Positions 51,414-60,113 are shown, counted from the first letter of the stretch. The stretch: 63,009 bases of DNA from Sphingopyxis sp. RIFCSPHIGHO2_12_FULL_65_19 (GCF_001830555.1 NZ_MIAM01000056.1:1-63009), one strand, 5' to 3'. Numbers and translations are program-made. The notes: a model not told the origin generated them from the sequence alone.

Positions 51414-52100
51414 ATGAGCCACATCGCCCCCATCCCGCCCCCCGACGCGGCCATCGCCCCCACCGCCGAACCCGCCACCGCGCTCGACGCGCACGGCCAC
51501 GACCCCGCCGCCTACGACTGGGTGCCGGTGCTGAAAAAGCGCCGCAAGGACGGCTGGTCGCCCGACAAGCAGCGCGCCTTTATCGAGGCGCTGGCCGATT
51601 GCGGCTCGGTCGCCACCGCGGCACGGCAGGTCGATATGTCCGAATCCTCCGCCTATCGCCTGCGCCGTTCACCCGGCGCCGAGGCATTCGACCGCGCCTG
51701 GTCCGCAGCGATCGACGCCGCGGCGAAGAAATTGCTCGACGCCGCCTTTGAACGCGCGCTCGTCGGCACCGACGAGCCGGTGTTCGACCGCGACGGCAAC
51801 CGCGTCGGCCGCCGCCTGCGCCAGAGCGACCGATTGCTGATGTTCCTGCTGCGCGCTTATGGCCCCGACTGTTTCCGCAGCGCCGCCGCCCCGCGAACCG
51901 AAGCTGCTCCGGTGGCCGAGGCGCTGGTCCGCCTCCACCCCGCGCCGCCGGCCGCGCCCGCCGCGCTGATGGCGCCCGATGAGCTCGCGATGGCGCTCGA
52001 CATCGCCGATCAATGCGACGGCCAATTGCCGCCCTGGCACCGCGAGGATCGTGACGCCCCGCTCGCCGTGCCCGCCGCGCGTCGCCGCGGCGCGCGATGA
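51414..52100 (+). CDS. hypothetical protein with helix-turn-helix-like core
   Basis: A 228-aa protein with Pro/Ala-rich ends and a central block GWSPDKQRAFIEALADCGSV followed by ATAARQVDMSESSAYRLRRS, which reads as a helix-turn-helix similar to those in terminase-small-subunit-like or transposase-like proteins. After it comes a helical region (EAFDRAWSAAIDAAAKKLLD). Proteins like this are frequent in sphingomonads, function unknown. ATG at 51414. Confidence 0.75.
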   Translation: MSHIAPIPPPDAAIAPTAEPATALDAHGHDPAAYDWVPVLKKRRKDGWSPDKQRAFIEALADCGSVATAARQVDMSESSAYRLRRSPGAEAFDRAWSAAIDAAAKKLLDAAFERALVGTDEPVFDRDGNRVGRRLRQSDRLLMFLLRAYGPDCFRSAAAPRTEAAPVAEALVRLHPAPPAAPAALMAPDELAMALDIADQCDGQLPPWHREDRDAPLAVPAARRRGAR

Positions 52101-52186
52101 GGCTGACCTTCACTGAACTTTGCCGAATCCGCGCCGTCGGCGGGGCTGACCTTTACTGAACTTTGGTGAAAGATGCGGTCGGCGGG
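52101..52186. repeat. 43-base tandem repeat, two copies
   Basis: Copy 1 at 52101-52143 and copy 2 from 52144 share GGCTGACCTT, then ACTGAACTTTG, and end in GTCGGCGG. A third partial GGCGGACCTT follows. It lies directly after the stop of the HTH-like gene and occupies most of the 189-base gap. Confidence 0.75.
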
Positions 52187-52289
52187 GCGGACCTTCCCCC
52201 CTTTGCCCTGCTCGGCGTCTCTGCGCGGCCGTGCAGCCCCAGGGAAATTCGGCTTTGGAAATCGGCACTTCGCGTTTAGGCTTTTCGCC

Positions 52290-53045
52290 ATGGACCCATC
52301 GATCGCCCTGCTCGCGCCGCTCGCCCTTCTCGCTTCGGCCGCCGCGGCACAGGCCGGCGATCCGCCGCTGACCCGCTATACCGATCCGCAGGGCGTGACG
52401 TATCAGGCCCGCGTCTGGTCCTTGCCGATGCAACAGATGACCGCCGCGAACGCAACGGTCGCGCGCCGCCATATCGCCTGGTCGGTATCCGGCACATTGC
52501 CGGCCGCGCCCGTCGATGTGACGATGATGTGCCCGGTTGCGCCGGGGGGACAGGTCGGCGCCGGGTGCGACGTGGTCGGGCTGAACGCCGACAGCGTGGT
52601 CGCGCGGACTGCCCGGCGCCAGGTCGAATCGGTGGTGCCGCGTCTCGCCGGCTATCCCGCCGTCGGCGCCGATGCGGCGGTGCGCCGCTATGTCCGCTTC
52701 CCGCTGCGGATCGATCCCGCGACGCGGCCCGCGGTCAATCTGGACACGGGCGAGATGGTTGCGGCCAAATTGCTGCCGCCGCTTTTCAAACTGGGTCATT
52801 ACGAACTGCCGCCGCGCTTTGCCCGCGACGGCGGGACGATCGACGTCCTGTGTCAGGTGCAGGCCGACCTGTCGGTCCTGTGCCGCCCCGCGGGTTCGTC
52901 GCCCCCCGAAATTGCCGAGCGCCTGCCCGTCGATTGGGCCAATCGCCGCAGCACCGCGGCACGCGTGCCCGCCAAACTGACCGACGGCCGGCCCGCGGCG
53001 GGCAAACGCACCACCATCACCATCCGCTTCGAGCCTGATCGGTAA
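52290..53045 (+). CDS. hypothetical exported protein, 251 aa
   Basis: Signal peptide DPSIALLAPLALLASAAAA, then a soluble periplasmic protein. Several VDV/DVL segments with paired cysteines (MMCPVAPGG, GAGCDVV, DVLCQVQADLSVLCRPAG) suggest a disulfide-bonded beta domain, and the repeated inward-outward pattern resembles TonB-C-like or energy-transducer proteins, but no solid match. ATG at 52290. Convergent with the membrane protein gene that follows. Confidence 0.72.
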   Translation: MDPSIALLAPLALLASAAAAQAGDPPLTRYTDPQGVTYQARVWSLPMQQMTAANATVARRHIAWSVSGTLPAAPVDVTMMCPVAPGGQVGAGCDVVGLNADSVVARTARRQVESVVPRLAGYPAVGADAAVRRYVRFPLRIDPATRPAVNLDTGEMVAAKLLPPLFKLGHYELPPRFARDGGTIDVLCQVQADLSVLCRPAGSSPPEIAERLPVDWANRRSTAARVPAKLTDGRPAAGKRTTITIRFEPDR

Positions 53046-53084
53046 GGCGCGAGTGCGGCCGGGGCGCCGCCCCGTTCGATCGCC

Positions 53085-53591
53085 TCAATTCATCACCGAC
53101 CCCGCCGGAAACCCGCGCAGTCCGGCGACCGCGAACATGACCCCGCCGCGCACCGCCTCGGGCGAATCTTCGAGCAGGTACAGCTTCACCAACTCGCGCG
53201 TCACTTCGCTGTCGTCGTCGACGACCAGGCGCAGCGACGCGATGCCCAGTTCGCTCTTTGCCAGCACCACGTCGCGGATCAGCGGCAACGGCCAGCTTTC
53301 CGACGTGCCGCGATACAGCCGCGCACCGTCGTGCCAGATGAACGCATCGCGCCGCCGCCACGCGCGATAAAAGGCCGCGAAGCCGATCAGCGCCACGACG
53401 ATGCCCGCACTCGCCAACAGGTTGCCGAACAGCACCGCGCGCAGCGCCTCGCCCGCGCCATAGTCCCACGCGCCATGCGCCTGCCGCACGATCAGCCCCG
53501 CCGCCGCCAGCGCGCACAGCAATTGCCCCGCCAGCAACGGCTTGGCCCGCAGCCGCCCGATCACGATCTGTCTGGAATACCCGCCTGTCAT
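53085..53591 (-). CDS. hypothetical membrane protein with PH-like domain
   Basis: A 168-aa protein with two hydrophobic spans (LLAGQLLCALAAAGLIV and NLLASAGIVVALIGFAAFYR) followed by a soluble domain with WHDGARLYRGTSESWPLPLI and SLRLVVDDDSEVTRELVKLY, a pattern reminiscent of bacterial pleckstrin-like (bPH) domains. ATG at 53591. The long frame to 54005 is a shadow. Function unknown. Confidence 0.7.
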   Translation of the reverse strand: MTGGYSRQIVIGRLRAKPLLAGQLLCALAAAGLIVRQAHGAWDYGAGEALRAVLFGNLLASAGIVVALIGFAAFYRAWRRRDAFIWHDGARLYRGTSESWPLPLIRDVVLAKSELGIASLRLVVDDDSEVTRELVKLYLLEDSPEAVRGGVMFAVAGLRGFPAGSVMN

Positions 53592-53722
53592 CGCGCGCTT
53601 ACATAGGAAGCGCCGCCGCGCCGCGCCACCCCCGCCGCGCGGCCCGTCCGACGCGGTGAACCGAGCAACCTTTCGGCCGGCTATCGGTAGACTCGGCAAA
53701 CCCCCTTGCCGGAGTAAACGAC

Positions 53723-53887
53723 ATCGAACCGAGAACCCTGATCGCTTATGCGCTGATCGTCTTGCTGGTGGCGGCGCTGATCGGCGGCGTCGCTTACCTT
53801 CGCCGCAACACCCACGACCGGCGGGCGCTCCGCCAGCGCGAGCGCGAACTCGCGCGGATCGAAGAAAGGGCGGCGGACGAGGCCTGA
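53723..53887 (+). CDS. small single-span membrane protein with non-canonical start
   Basis: A 55-codon frame: one transmembrane helix (LIAYALIVLLVAALIGGVAY) and a basic/acidic cytoplasmic tail (RRNTHDRRALRQRERELARI). GGAG lies eight bases before an ATC codon at 53723 reading I-E-P-R-T; no ATG/GTG/TTG is available upstream in frame. Starting at the internal TTG would lose half the helix. Small membrane proteins of exactly this layout are common near here in sphingomonads. Either ATC is the start or the sequence carries a mutation. Confidence 0.5.
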   Translation: MEPRTLIAYALIVLLVAALIGGVAYLRRNTHDRRALRQRERELARIEERAADEA

Positions 53888-54134
53888 CCGCTGATCGCGG
53901 CGACCGCTGCACCGCCGTTCGTCGCCCGCGCGCGCCGCTCCGTCGCATCGGTGCGCGGGCGGTGCAACGATCGCGCCCCGGGCAGGTTGCTCTTTGCGAA
54001 GGCATCGGCGCCGCCCCTTACCCCCCCCCGCGGGCGGCCGCCGATGCCCGACCACCCCATCCCCGCCGCCATCCCCACCCCCATCCTACGCCCGGCAAGC
54101 GGCCGAGCCGCGCTGGCGCCGAAACGGCGCGCGC
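53888..54134. other. GC-rich gap before the sulfatase-like gene
   Basis: About 245 bases of very GC-rich sequence with runs of C and G and no recognisable gene or repeat. It is the space between two convergent genes. Confidence 0.4.
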
Positions 54135-55724
54135 CTATGAACCGGGGAAATCCTGGCCCGCCGTCACATCGACGGCGCCGTCGCCGCCGGTGGGGATTAC
54201 AGTGCGGCCGAACCAGACGAAGCGCGCTGTCGGCTGCGTCAAATCGCGGTCGTAGCGCGCCTCGACCGCGGCGCGATCATATCCCATCCAGATCAGCGTC
54301 GCGGGCAAGATCTGGCTCGCCGAATGCCCCGATCGCGGCGCCGCGGCATAGGGTGCGGCAATCGCGTCGGGCAGGAAGGCCAGCATCGGCACCCGAAACT
54401 CGTCGGCAACCGCCTCTCGGCTGCAATGCGGCAGCGCGCCGGGGGTCAGATTCTGCCCATGGTCGGACGTATAGACAATCGCGACCTTCGCCCGATCGGC
54501 ACCCGCCAGCAACCGCTCGAAAAAGCTGCGTTTCGACCAGGCGAGCGCCGTGTCATATTGCAGCGCAACCGAACTGTTGGCGGGAATCCGGCCCTTTGGA
54601 TAATGGTCGCGGTACTGGAAATGGACGCCGCGCAGCACCGCATAGGTAAAGCTGCGTCCCGCGCCCCTCATCCGCGCGTTGAGCGCGTCGGCAATCTTCA
54701 GGTCGGTATCGATCCCGCCGACCATCGGCCGGTAATCCTCGATCAACGCGCGTTCGGGCGGCAGGATCAGATTTTGCGGCGCGCCCGTTACCTGGCCGTC
54801 GATCAGCGACGTCGTATAACCTGCCGCCTTGGCATAGGCCCAGATCGACGGCGTCATCCGCAGATCGGTGGCCGCCGACGCGCGGCGGACATCGACCCCC
54901 GACCGCAGCGCCACCTGCGCCGGCGCGCTGCAATGCCCGAGCGACGCGGCAATCCCGAAATCGCTGTGCGGCACGCCAGCGAGCTTCGGCGCAATCAGCC
55001 GCCGGAAAGGCTCTTCGGCGACGCTCTCGTCGACAACCCAGACAATATGCTGCGGGGACGCTGCGTCGGCGTCGGGTTTCAAGGCGGGCGCGCGGCGCGG
55101 CGGGGGCGGCGGCGCCGAAAGCAGGTCCCAACCGAGGCCATAAAGACTGCGCTCGGCCGCCTCGGGCCAGACTTCTGTGTGACGATAGAGCGGCGTCGGC
55201 ACGATGAGCAGGACAAGCAGCACCGCCGCAGTCCCCCGGCTCCATGTAAAGGTCAGCGCACGACGCGCCCAACGCCGCGCAAGCAAAAAGAGCACCAGCG
55301 CCGCAATCGCCTGCGTCGCAACCCAGGCAAAATCGCGGCCAAACTCGCCCGCAGCGTTGCCCGCCTGTCCCGCTTCCGCGACCATCCATGCCAATGATCC
55401 GCCATCGACAAGTTCGTCGACGATCTGGCTGTATCCGATGTTGACCAGGATCGACGCAGTCGCAAGGACCAGCAACGCCGCCGCCCAGCGCCGCGGAAAC
55501 ATGAATAGCGCCGCCATGAAAACAGCCGCCTGAAATGCCATGAACAGAAAGGCCGTCACCGCGCTCTGTATATCGCCAGCAGCGAAGCGGTAGGCTACCC
55601 CGTGGGTGAGCTGGAAACGGTTGGCAATGGCATAGCCGGCGGCAAAGACCAGCACGGCGGCGGCCAACCGCCAAAGCCCTTTGCGTCGTGCGCGCGGCTC
55701 GCTGTCCCGGTCTGCCCTTTGCAT
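54135..55724 (-). CDS. sulfatase-family membrane hydrolase/transferase (EptA-like fold)
   Basis: A 529-aa protein with an N-terminal membrane region of five or so spans (YAIANRFQLTHGVAYRFAAG to AALVLFLLARRWARRAL) and a periplasmic alkaline-phosphatase-superfamily domain: VWVVDESVAEEPF at the nucleophile site, GRSFTYAVLRGVHFQYRDHY, and TSDHGQN before the histidine-rich late block. This layout matches lipid A phosphoethanolamine transferases and related arylsulfatase-like enzymes. The start ATG at 55724 behind AGGG is preferred over 55763. Substrate unknown. Confidence 0.82.
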   Translation of the reverse strand: MQRADRDSEPRARRKGLWRLAAAVLVFAAGYAIANRFQLTHGVAYRFAAGDIQSAVTAFLFMAFQAAVFMAALFMFPRRWAAALLVLATASILVNIGYSQIVDELVDGGSLAWMVAEAGQAGNAAGEFGRDFAWVATQAIAALVLFLLARRWARRALTFTWSRGTAAVLLVLLIVPTPLYRHTEVWPEAAERSLYGLGWDLLSAPPPPPRRAPALKPDADAASPQHIVWVVDESVAEEPFRRLIAPKLAGVPHSDFGIAASLGHCSAPAQVALRSGVDVRRASAATDLRMTPSIWAYAKAAGYTTSLIDGQVTGAPQNLILPPERALIEDYRPMVGGIDTDLKIADALNARMRGAGRSFTYAVLRGVHFQYRDHYPKGRIPANSSVALQYDTALAWSKRSFFERLLAGADRAKVAIVYTSDHGQNLTPGALPHCSREAVADEFRVPMLAFLPDAIAAPYAAAPRSGHSASQILPATLIWMGYDRAAVEARYDRDLTQPTARFVWFGRTVIPTGGDGAVDVTAGQDFPGS

Positions 55725-55864
55725 CGGGCCACGCCCTAATGCCAAGATATTGAAAATTCCCATATGAAAATGGCCCGCGCCCAGTTGCGGGTGCGGGCCA
55801 GTTTCGGTGCCGACGCGCCCGATTGCGCCGTCGGCTCTCTGTTAAGTCGTTCGCAAATCCAGCG

Positions 55865-56104
55865 CTATTCTGCCTCTTCAAACAGATCGACCGCATTGGC
55901 GGCGTTTGCTGACAGGCGAACCGTGTCACCCTCCACCGCGGCGACGAGGCCCGCGGGCAGGTAATGATGCTTCCCGTCGACGCTGTCCGCCTTCGTCAGC
56001 TTGATCCGTTCACCGTCGAGATGGTCGACGGTGCCGACATGGACGCCATCGGCGCCGACGACAGTCATATCTTCCTTGATCGCGCTATGGTCATGCTCTG
56101 CCAT
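55865..56104 (-). CDS. DUF2171 protein
   Basis: A 79-aa protein: AEHDHSAIKEDMTVVGADGV, then DHLDGERIKLTKADS and KHHYLPAGLVAAVEGDTVRL, the pattern of DUF2171 (PRC-barrel-like stress proteins). ATG at 56104 has AGGAG seven bases upstream. Often induced by stress and found near stress-response genes; no EcfG promoter is seen here. Confidence 0.88.
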   Translation of the reverse strand: MAEHDHSAIKEDMTVVGADGVHVGTVDHLDGERIKLTKADSVDGKHHYLPAGLVAAVEGDTVRLSANAANAVDLFEEAE

Positions 56105-56219
56105 GGTCATTCTCCTTGATGCTCCGGGGAGGGGAGCCTGACCATCATACGCACAGACAGCGAGTCGGCTCCATAGCCAGGGACGAGCCGCCCCAAAGCC
56201 CCGCCCGCTTACCAATGCG

Positions 56220-56795
56220 CTAGCACCATGGACGTCTTCGTCCCTCCCATCGCCGGGCCAGCCCTTCGTCGACAAGCACCGAACCGACGCTTTCCCCGTC
56301 ACGCATCGGGACGCGCAGCTTGCGTCCATATCGGTCGGTATCGCGGCCCGTGCTTTTGAGGGTGAAGGCGCCATCGTTCAACCAGTCCCGAAGCCGGTCA
56401 GTAGCGGCCTCACCCAGCGCGGCCTCTTCGGCGCACCGCGCGGGATGCGTTTCAGGGGTGTCGATGTCGGCGATGCGATATTTCTCCCCCGAAAACCAAA
56501 AGGTGTCGCCATCGACGACACAGTTGCTGCCGCCACCGCCGTGGCAAAGGCCGAAGCGCGCCGACAGGGCATCGCTTCGGACAGGGTTGGCGCGCAGGAA
56601 GGGCATGGTGGTCGCAACCGGCGCATCGTCAGCCTGGCTGGTCGGTCCATGCTGGAACCCCGCCAATGCGGCGACGAAGCCTACCGCCATCAAGGGCGTG
56701 AGCCAAAAATTCGATCCCACCTGCCGCCGCGATCGCACAGATCGGTGACGGCGAACAGCGCGGCGGCGGGGATAATGAAAATCGGGTCCTGACAT
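56220..56795 (-). CDS. staphylococcal-nuclease-like (thermonuclease) protein
   Basis: A 191-aa protein with an N-terminal membrane anchor (NFWLTPLMAVGFVAALAGF) and a C-terminal SNase domain: VVDGDTFWFSGEKYRIADID, then TPETHPARC, DRYGRKLRV and a final Glu/Arg-rich segment. Catalytic Asp/Glu/Arg pattern of thermonuclease is present. It would cleave nucleic acid outside the membrane or at the periplasm. The frame begins at ATG 56795. Confidence 0.85.
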   Translation of the reverse strand: MSGPDFHYPRRRAVRRHRSVRSRRQVGSNFWLTPLMAVGFVAALAGFQHGPTSQADDAPVATTMPFLRANPVRSDALSARFGLCHGGGGSNCVVDGDTFWFSGEKYRIADIDTPETHPARCAEEAALGEAATDRLRDWLNDGAFTLKSTGRDTDRYGRKLRVPMRDGESVGSVLVDEGLARRWEGRRRPWC

Positions 56796-56915
56796 GACCC
56801 CAACCCTAGCGGCCGAGGTTTAGCAAAATCCCAACGAGGTGCCTCCGCTATGCACGGCATCGCGCCCGGTTACACCCGGTGCGGCACCGTTTCAGAATAA
56901 ATGAAGGCCGTTCTC

Positions 56916-57227
56916 CTAAGGTGCGCCGCGGGGTTGGTCATCCTCGACCCCGCCCGGACCGAGTTCGTCGTCTGCGTCGTCGTCGCTGCGTTCGCCGCGA
57001 TAAGCGTCCATGTCAATAACGCCCGATCGTCTCATCTGGCGCATATGGTCGACAAGGTCTTGCACATCGTCGCGCTCGTCGCCGCTGGTCGCCTTGTCGC
57101 TATCCTGCTGCCGACGCTCTTCCTGTGCCGCCTCGGCGACAATTTGCGCCTGGGCGTCTTCGTCATCTTGTTCGCGATTGCGCGCTTCGGGCGCATCGGC
57201 TTGGGGTTTGCGGGCGTCATCGATCAT
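56916..57227 (-). CDS. acidic hypothetical protein under an EcfG promoter
   Basis: A 103-aa, very acidic and polar protein (DDARKPQADAPEARNREQDD, DMRRSGVIDMDAYRGERSDD) with no membrane span or known domain, likely disordered. AAGGAG lies six bases before the ATG. GGAAC-N17-CGTT at 57283-57258 directly upstream is a perfect general-stress promoter, so it is probably an EcfG regulon member. Convergent with nothing close; function unknown. Confidence 0.75.
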   Translation of the reverse strand: MIDDARKPQADAPEARNREQDDEDAQAQIVAEAAQEERRQQDSDKATSGDERDDVQDLVDHMRQMRRSGVIDMDAYRGERSDDDADDELGPGGVEDDQPRGAP

Positions 57228-57257
57228 GGCCGGCTCCTTTCAATGGGGTGGCCGGAA

Positions 57258-57283
57258 AACGCATGTCGCCGCGCAGGCGTTCC
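57258..57283 (-). promoter_or_regulatory. EcfG-type promoter
   Basis: On the minus strand GGAAC (57283-57279), 17 bases, CGTT (57261-57258). It lies in the 56-base gap between the DsbA-like gene and the acidic protein gene, 31 bases before the ATG of the latter. Confidence 0.8.
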
Positions 57284-57976
57284 TCAGGCCGCGGCCGCCA
57301 GCACCTTATTCTCGATAACGCGAATGAAAACCTCCGGGTCTTGCGCTCCGGGGACGAGCATCCGCCCGCCGAGGATGAACGCAGGAACGCCGGTGATGTT
57401 CTGGTCGGCCCAATAGGCTTCCTCGGTGCGGACCATTTCGCCAAACTCGCCCGACGCAAGGATCGCGGCGGCGCGGGTGCGGTCAAGCCCGACCGATGCA
57501 GCGACGTCGGCAAGGACGCCATGATCGCTGACGTCGCCATTGTCGGTAAAATGCGCCGCGAACAGCGCCAGTTTCAAAGCGGTCTGGACACCCGTTGCCG
57601 CTGCCTGTTCGGGTTCCTCGAGCGCCCCTGCCCACGTCAGCAGGCGATGCGCGTCGAAACTGTTGCGCATCCGGAACGTCGGCCCGCGATTGAAAGCAAA
57701 GCCAAGATCGGCAGCAATCCCAGCCAGCCTTCCCGTATTGGCGCGGCTCTGTTCGGCGCTGATGCCATATTTGCGCATCACATGGCTTGCCGCATCCTCG
57801 CCTTCGGGCGGCATGTCGGGATTGAGCTCGAACGGATGCCACTGGACGCGAAAGTCCAGCTGGCCCGCGAAATGATCGATCACCTTGCCGAATTTCAGCC
57901 AGCCGATGATGCACCAGGGGCACATCACGTCGGACACGATATCGACGCTGAGGCGCGGCACGCGCGGTTCGGTCAC
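57284..57976 (-). CDS. DsbA-family (FrnE-like) oxidoreductase
   Basis: A 230-aa cytoplasmic thioredoxin-fold protein: VDIVSDVMCPWCIIGWLKFG holds Cys19-x-x-Cys22, the cis-proline is in NITGVPAFILGGRML, and the helical insert between them fits FrnE/2-hydroxychromene-2-carboxylate isomerase-like DsbA relatives. GTG at 57976 has AGGAG seven bases upstream. It may act on disulfides under oxidative stress. Confidence 0.9.
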   Translation of the reverse strand: MTEPRVPRLSVDIVSDVMCPWCIIGWLKFGKVIDHFAGQLDFRVQWHPFELNPDMPPEGEDAASHVMRKYGISAEQSRANTGRLAGIAADLGFAFNRGPTFRMRNSFDAHRLLTWAGALEEPEQAAATGVQTALKLALFAAHFTDNGDVSDHGVLADVAASVGLDRTRAAAILASGEFGEMVRTEEAYWADQNITGVPAFILGGRMLVPGAQDPEVFIRVIENKVLAAAA

Positions 57977-58008
57977 AATTCTTCTCCTGCCGGCGCGCGC
58001 CGCCGCGC

Positions 58009-58146
58009 TCAGTCGGAGCGGCGATCCTTGTCCGTTCGCCGGTCGCCCTTGCGACGATCCGGCCCATTGTAATTCGGGTCTTCGGCGACGCGGCGGTCGC
58101 CCGCCCGCCGGTCCGTACTCGACCTCTTGTCCTCTTCGCGCGTCAT
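58009..58146 (-). CDS. 45-aa RRxGDRR-repeat small protein
   Basis: A short frame encoding a highly basic/acidic peptide with three copies of an R-R-x-G-D-R-R-like motif (DRRAGDRRVAEDP, PDRRKGDRRTDKDRR). GGGAGGA lies five bases before the ATG, one of the strongest ribosome-binding sites in the window. It is 32 bases before the DsbA-like gene in the same direction. Short proteins with PDRRxGDRR occur in many Alphaproteobacteria without a known role. Confidence 0.72.
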   Translation of the reverse strand: MTREEDKRSSTDRRAGDRRVAEDPNYNGPDRRKGDRRTDKDRRSD

Positions 58147-58288
58147 ACGCTTCCTCCCCACCACAAAGGAAAACAGAAGCGACCTGGCGCCCAGTAACTC
58201 ACATAATGGTTAAAAAGACAAGCAACGCCGGAATTCCGGCGATTATGGACGGTCGGCTTGGGGGTGGGAAGCGGGCGTTCTCCTATCC

Positions 58289-58315
58289 GTCATCCCAGCG
58301 AAGGCCGGGATGACG
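58289..58315. repeat. half REP-like palindrome
   Basis: CGTCATCCCAGCGAAGGCCGGGATGACG-type inverted repeat between the DUF4345 gene and the RRxGDRR gene, intermediate between families A and B. Confidence 0.6.
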
Positions 58316-58363
58316 AGTTTATTGATGGCAACTAACGCTCCAAACCAACCAATCTCCCCGAAA

Positions 58364-58777
58364 CTAATGCCCCGTCGCTGCCGCCGCATCGACCGGCGGC
58401 CGCGACAGCACCCACCAGCTGCCGATCATCAGCAGGACCGACAATGCCTCGACGATCATGCCCTGCACGATGCCGAAGTTGGTCGGGTCGCCCATCGCGA
58501 CGCCGATCAGCCGTCCCGCCAGCGCGGTGCCATAAAGCGCCGCGGGCACCAGCAACGCGCGTACCCACGCCGGGACCAGCGCGCCGAGCGCCGCAGCACC
58601 CGCCGAGACGAGAAAGAAGGACGACAGATCGGCGCGCAGCGTGTTGATCGCGACGCCGCTGATCGTGAAGCCGAAGGTCTCGGTATAGCTAGCCGGATCG
58701 AACAATCCCCGCGCGCCGACAATGAAAAAGAACAGCGCCCAGAGCAGGACGGCTCCGCGCAAGACCATATTGACCAT
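58364..58777 (-). CDS. DUF4345 membrane protein
   Basis: A 137-aa protein with four predicted spans: VNMVLRGAVLLWALFFFIVG, LSSFFLVSAGAAALGALV, RALLVPAALYGTALAGRLIG and MIVEALSVLLMIGSWWVL. The GLFDPASYTETFGF segment is typical of DUF4345. ATG at 58777 has GGGGAGA six bases upstream; the long frame to 59521 overlaps mnmA. Function unknown. Confidence 0.85.
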   Translation of the reverse strand: MVNMVLRGAVLLWALFFFIVGARGLFDPASYTETFGFTISGVAINTLRADLSSFFLVSAGAAALGALVPAWVRALLVPAALYGTALAGRLIGVAMGDPTNFGIVQGMIVEALSVLLMIGSWWVLSRPPVDAAAATGH

Positions 58778-58832
58778 CACTTGTCTCCCCTGATTGGCCG
58801 ACAGGCTGCGACATCGGGGCAAAAAGTGCAAT

Positions 58833-59981
58833 CTATTCCGCGGGAAAAGTCTCTTCGATCCATCCGCCGCCAAGAACGCGCGAATTGTCGGCCGCGTCGA
58901 AAAGCACCGCTGCCTGTCCTGGAGCCACGCCATATTCGGGCGCCGCAAAGATAAGCTGCTCGCCATCCATCCGCGCGGGAACCGGCTTTGCCATGCTGCG
59001 CACCTTTGCCAGCACGTCGCGCCCCTCGACTGCGCCCAGCCAGTTCGCCTCGCCCAACCGCGCCCCAGATACCGCGAGCGCGCGTCGCGGACCAACAATG
59101 ACCCGCTTCGCGCGCGCGTCGAGACGCACGACATAGAGCGGTTCAGCCTGTCCGCCGATCTCGATCCCGCGCCGCTGGCCGACGGTATAATGAATAAGCC
59201 CCTTGTGGGCGCCGAGCACGGTGCCGTCGATATGGACGATCTCACCCTGGTCATCGGCGTCGGGGCGGAGCTTGCGAACCAGCGTGGCATAATCGCCATC
59301 GGGAACGAAGCAGATATCCTGGCTGTCGGGCTTGCCGGCGACACCCAGGCCCAAATCGCGCGCGATCTCGCGCACCACAGTCTTTTCCAGCCCGCCCAAG
59401 GGGAAGCGTAGAAAGTCGAGCTGGTCCTGCGTCGTTGCGAACAGGAAATAGCTCTGGTCGCGCGCCGGATCGACCGCACGGTGCAACTCGGCACCTGCCG
59501 GCCCCGCCATGCGCCGGACATAATGGCCGGTCGCGAGACAATCGGCGCCCAGGTCCCTTGCCAGCCGGAACAGGTCGGTGAACTTCACTCCCATGTTGCA
59601 ACGCACGCAGGGGATCGGCGTCCGCCCGGCGAGATATTCGTCGGCAAACTGGTCGATCACCGTATCGCGAAAGCGGCTTTCATGGTCATAGACATGATGT
59701 GCGAAACCAAGCCGGTCGGCGACGGCCCGCGCGTCGCGGATATCCTGGCCCGCACAACAGGCCCCGACGCGCTTGGCCTTCGCGCCATTGTCGTAAAGCT
59801 GAAGCGTCACGCCGATCACCTCGGCGCCCGACCGCGCCGCGAGCGCCGCAACGACGCTCGAATCGACGCCGCCCGACATCGCGACGACGATTCGCCGGTC
59901 CTTGAGCGGTCCGGCGAGTTGAAAGTCGGCCTGAGCAAGCCCGGCGGGGGAGGAAAGCAGCGTTGCCATATGCCCGGCCAT
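58833..59981 (-). CDS. mnmA: tRNA-specific 2-thiouridylase MnmA
   Basis: Adds sulfur to U34 of tRNAs for Lys, Glu and Gln, forming s2U. The 382-aa protein has the PP-loop [18 protein letters not shown], the catalytic cysteine pair in [14 protein letters not shown] and [13 protein letters not shown], and the C-terminal barrel ending [20 protein letters not shown]. Two ATGs, 59981 and 59969, are possible; neither has a good ribosome-binding site. Confidence 0.95.
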   Translation of the reverse strand: MAGHMATLLSSPAGLAQADFQLAGPLKDRRIVVAMSGGVDSSVVAALAARSGAEVIGVTLQLYDNGAKAKRVGACCAGQDIRDARAVADRLGFAHHVYDHESRFRDTVIDQFADEYLAGRTPIPCVRCNMGVKFTDLFRLARDLGADCLATGHYVRRMAGPAGAELHRAVDPARDQSYFLFATTQDQLDFLRFPLGGLEKTVVREIARDLGLGVAGKPDSQDICFVPDGDYATLVRKLRPDADDQGEIVHIDGTVLGAHKGLIHYTVGQRRGIEIGGQAEPLYVVRLDARAKRVIVGPRRALAVSGARLGEANWLGAVEGRDVLAKVRSMAKPVPARMDGEQLIFAAPEYGVAPGQAAVLFDAADNSRVLGGGWIEETFPAE

Positions 59982-60113
59982 CTAGGGACGCGGCCCCGAA
60001 AATGCCAGCTTTTCTGCGCAAAGCGTCAAGATATTGACAGGAGTTAAGCTTCGCTAACAAGCGATGAAATAGGCATTTACTGGACCTTAGGCCGTCTTCG
60101 CTAGACAAGTCTC

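Noticed and set aside
53085..54005. 306-aa frame covering the PH-like membrane protein
   Set aside because: The N-terminal two-thirds is Arg-rich readthrough of the opposite strand and has no start with support; the ATG at 53591 gives a sensible membrane protein.
60043..60057. CtrA-like TTAA-N7-TTAA site upstream of sciP
   Set aside because: Only one half-site (TTAA) is good; the other is offset (CTAA/TAAC), so I could not support CtrA control from sequence.
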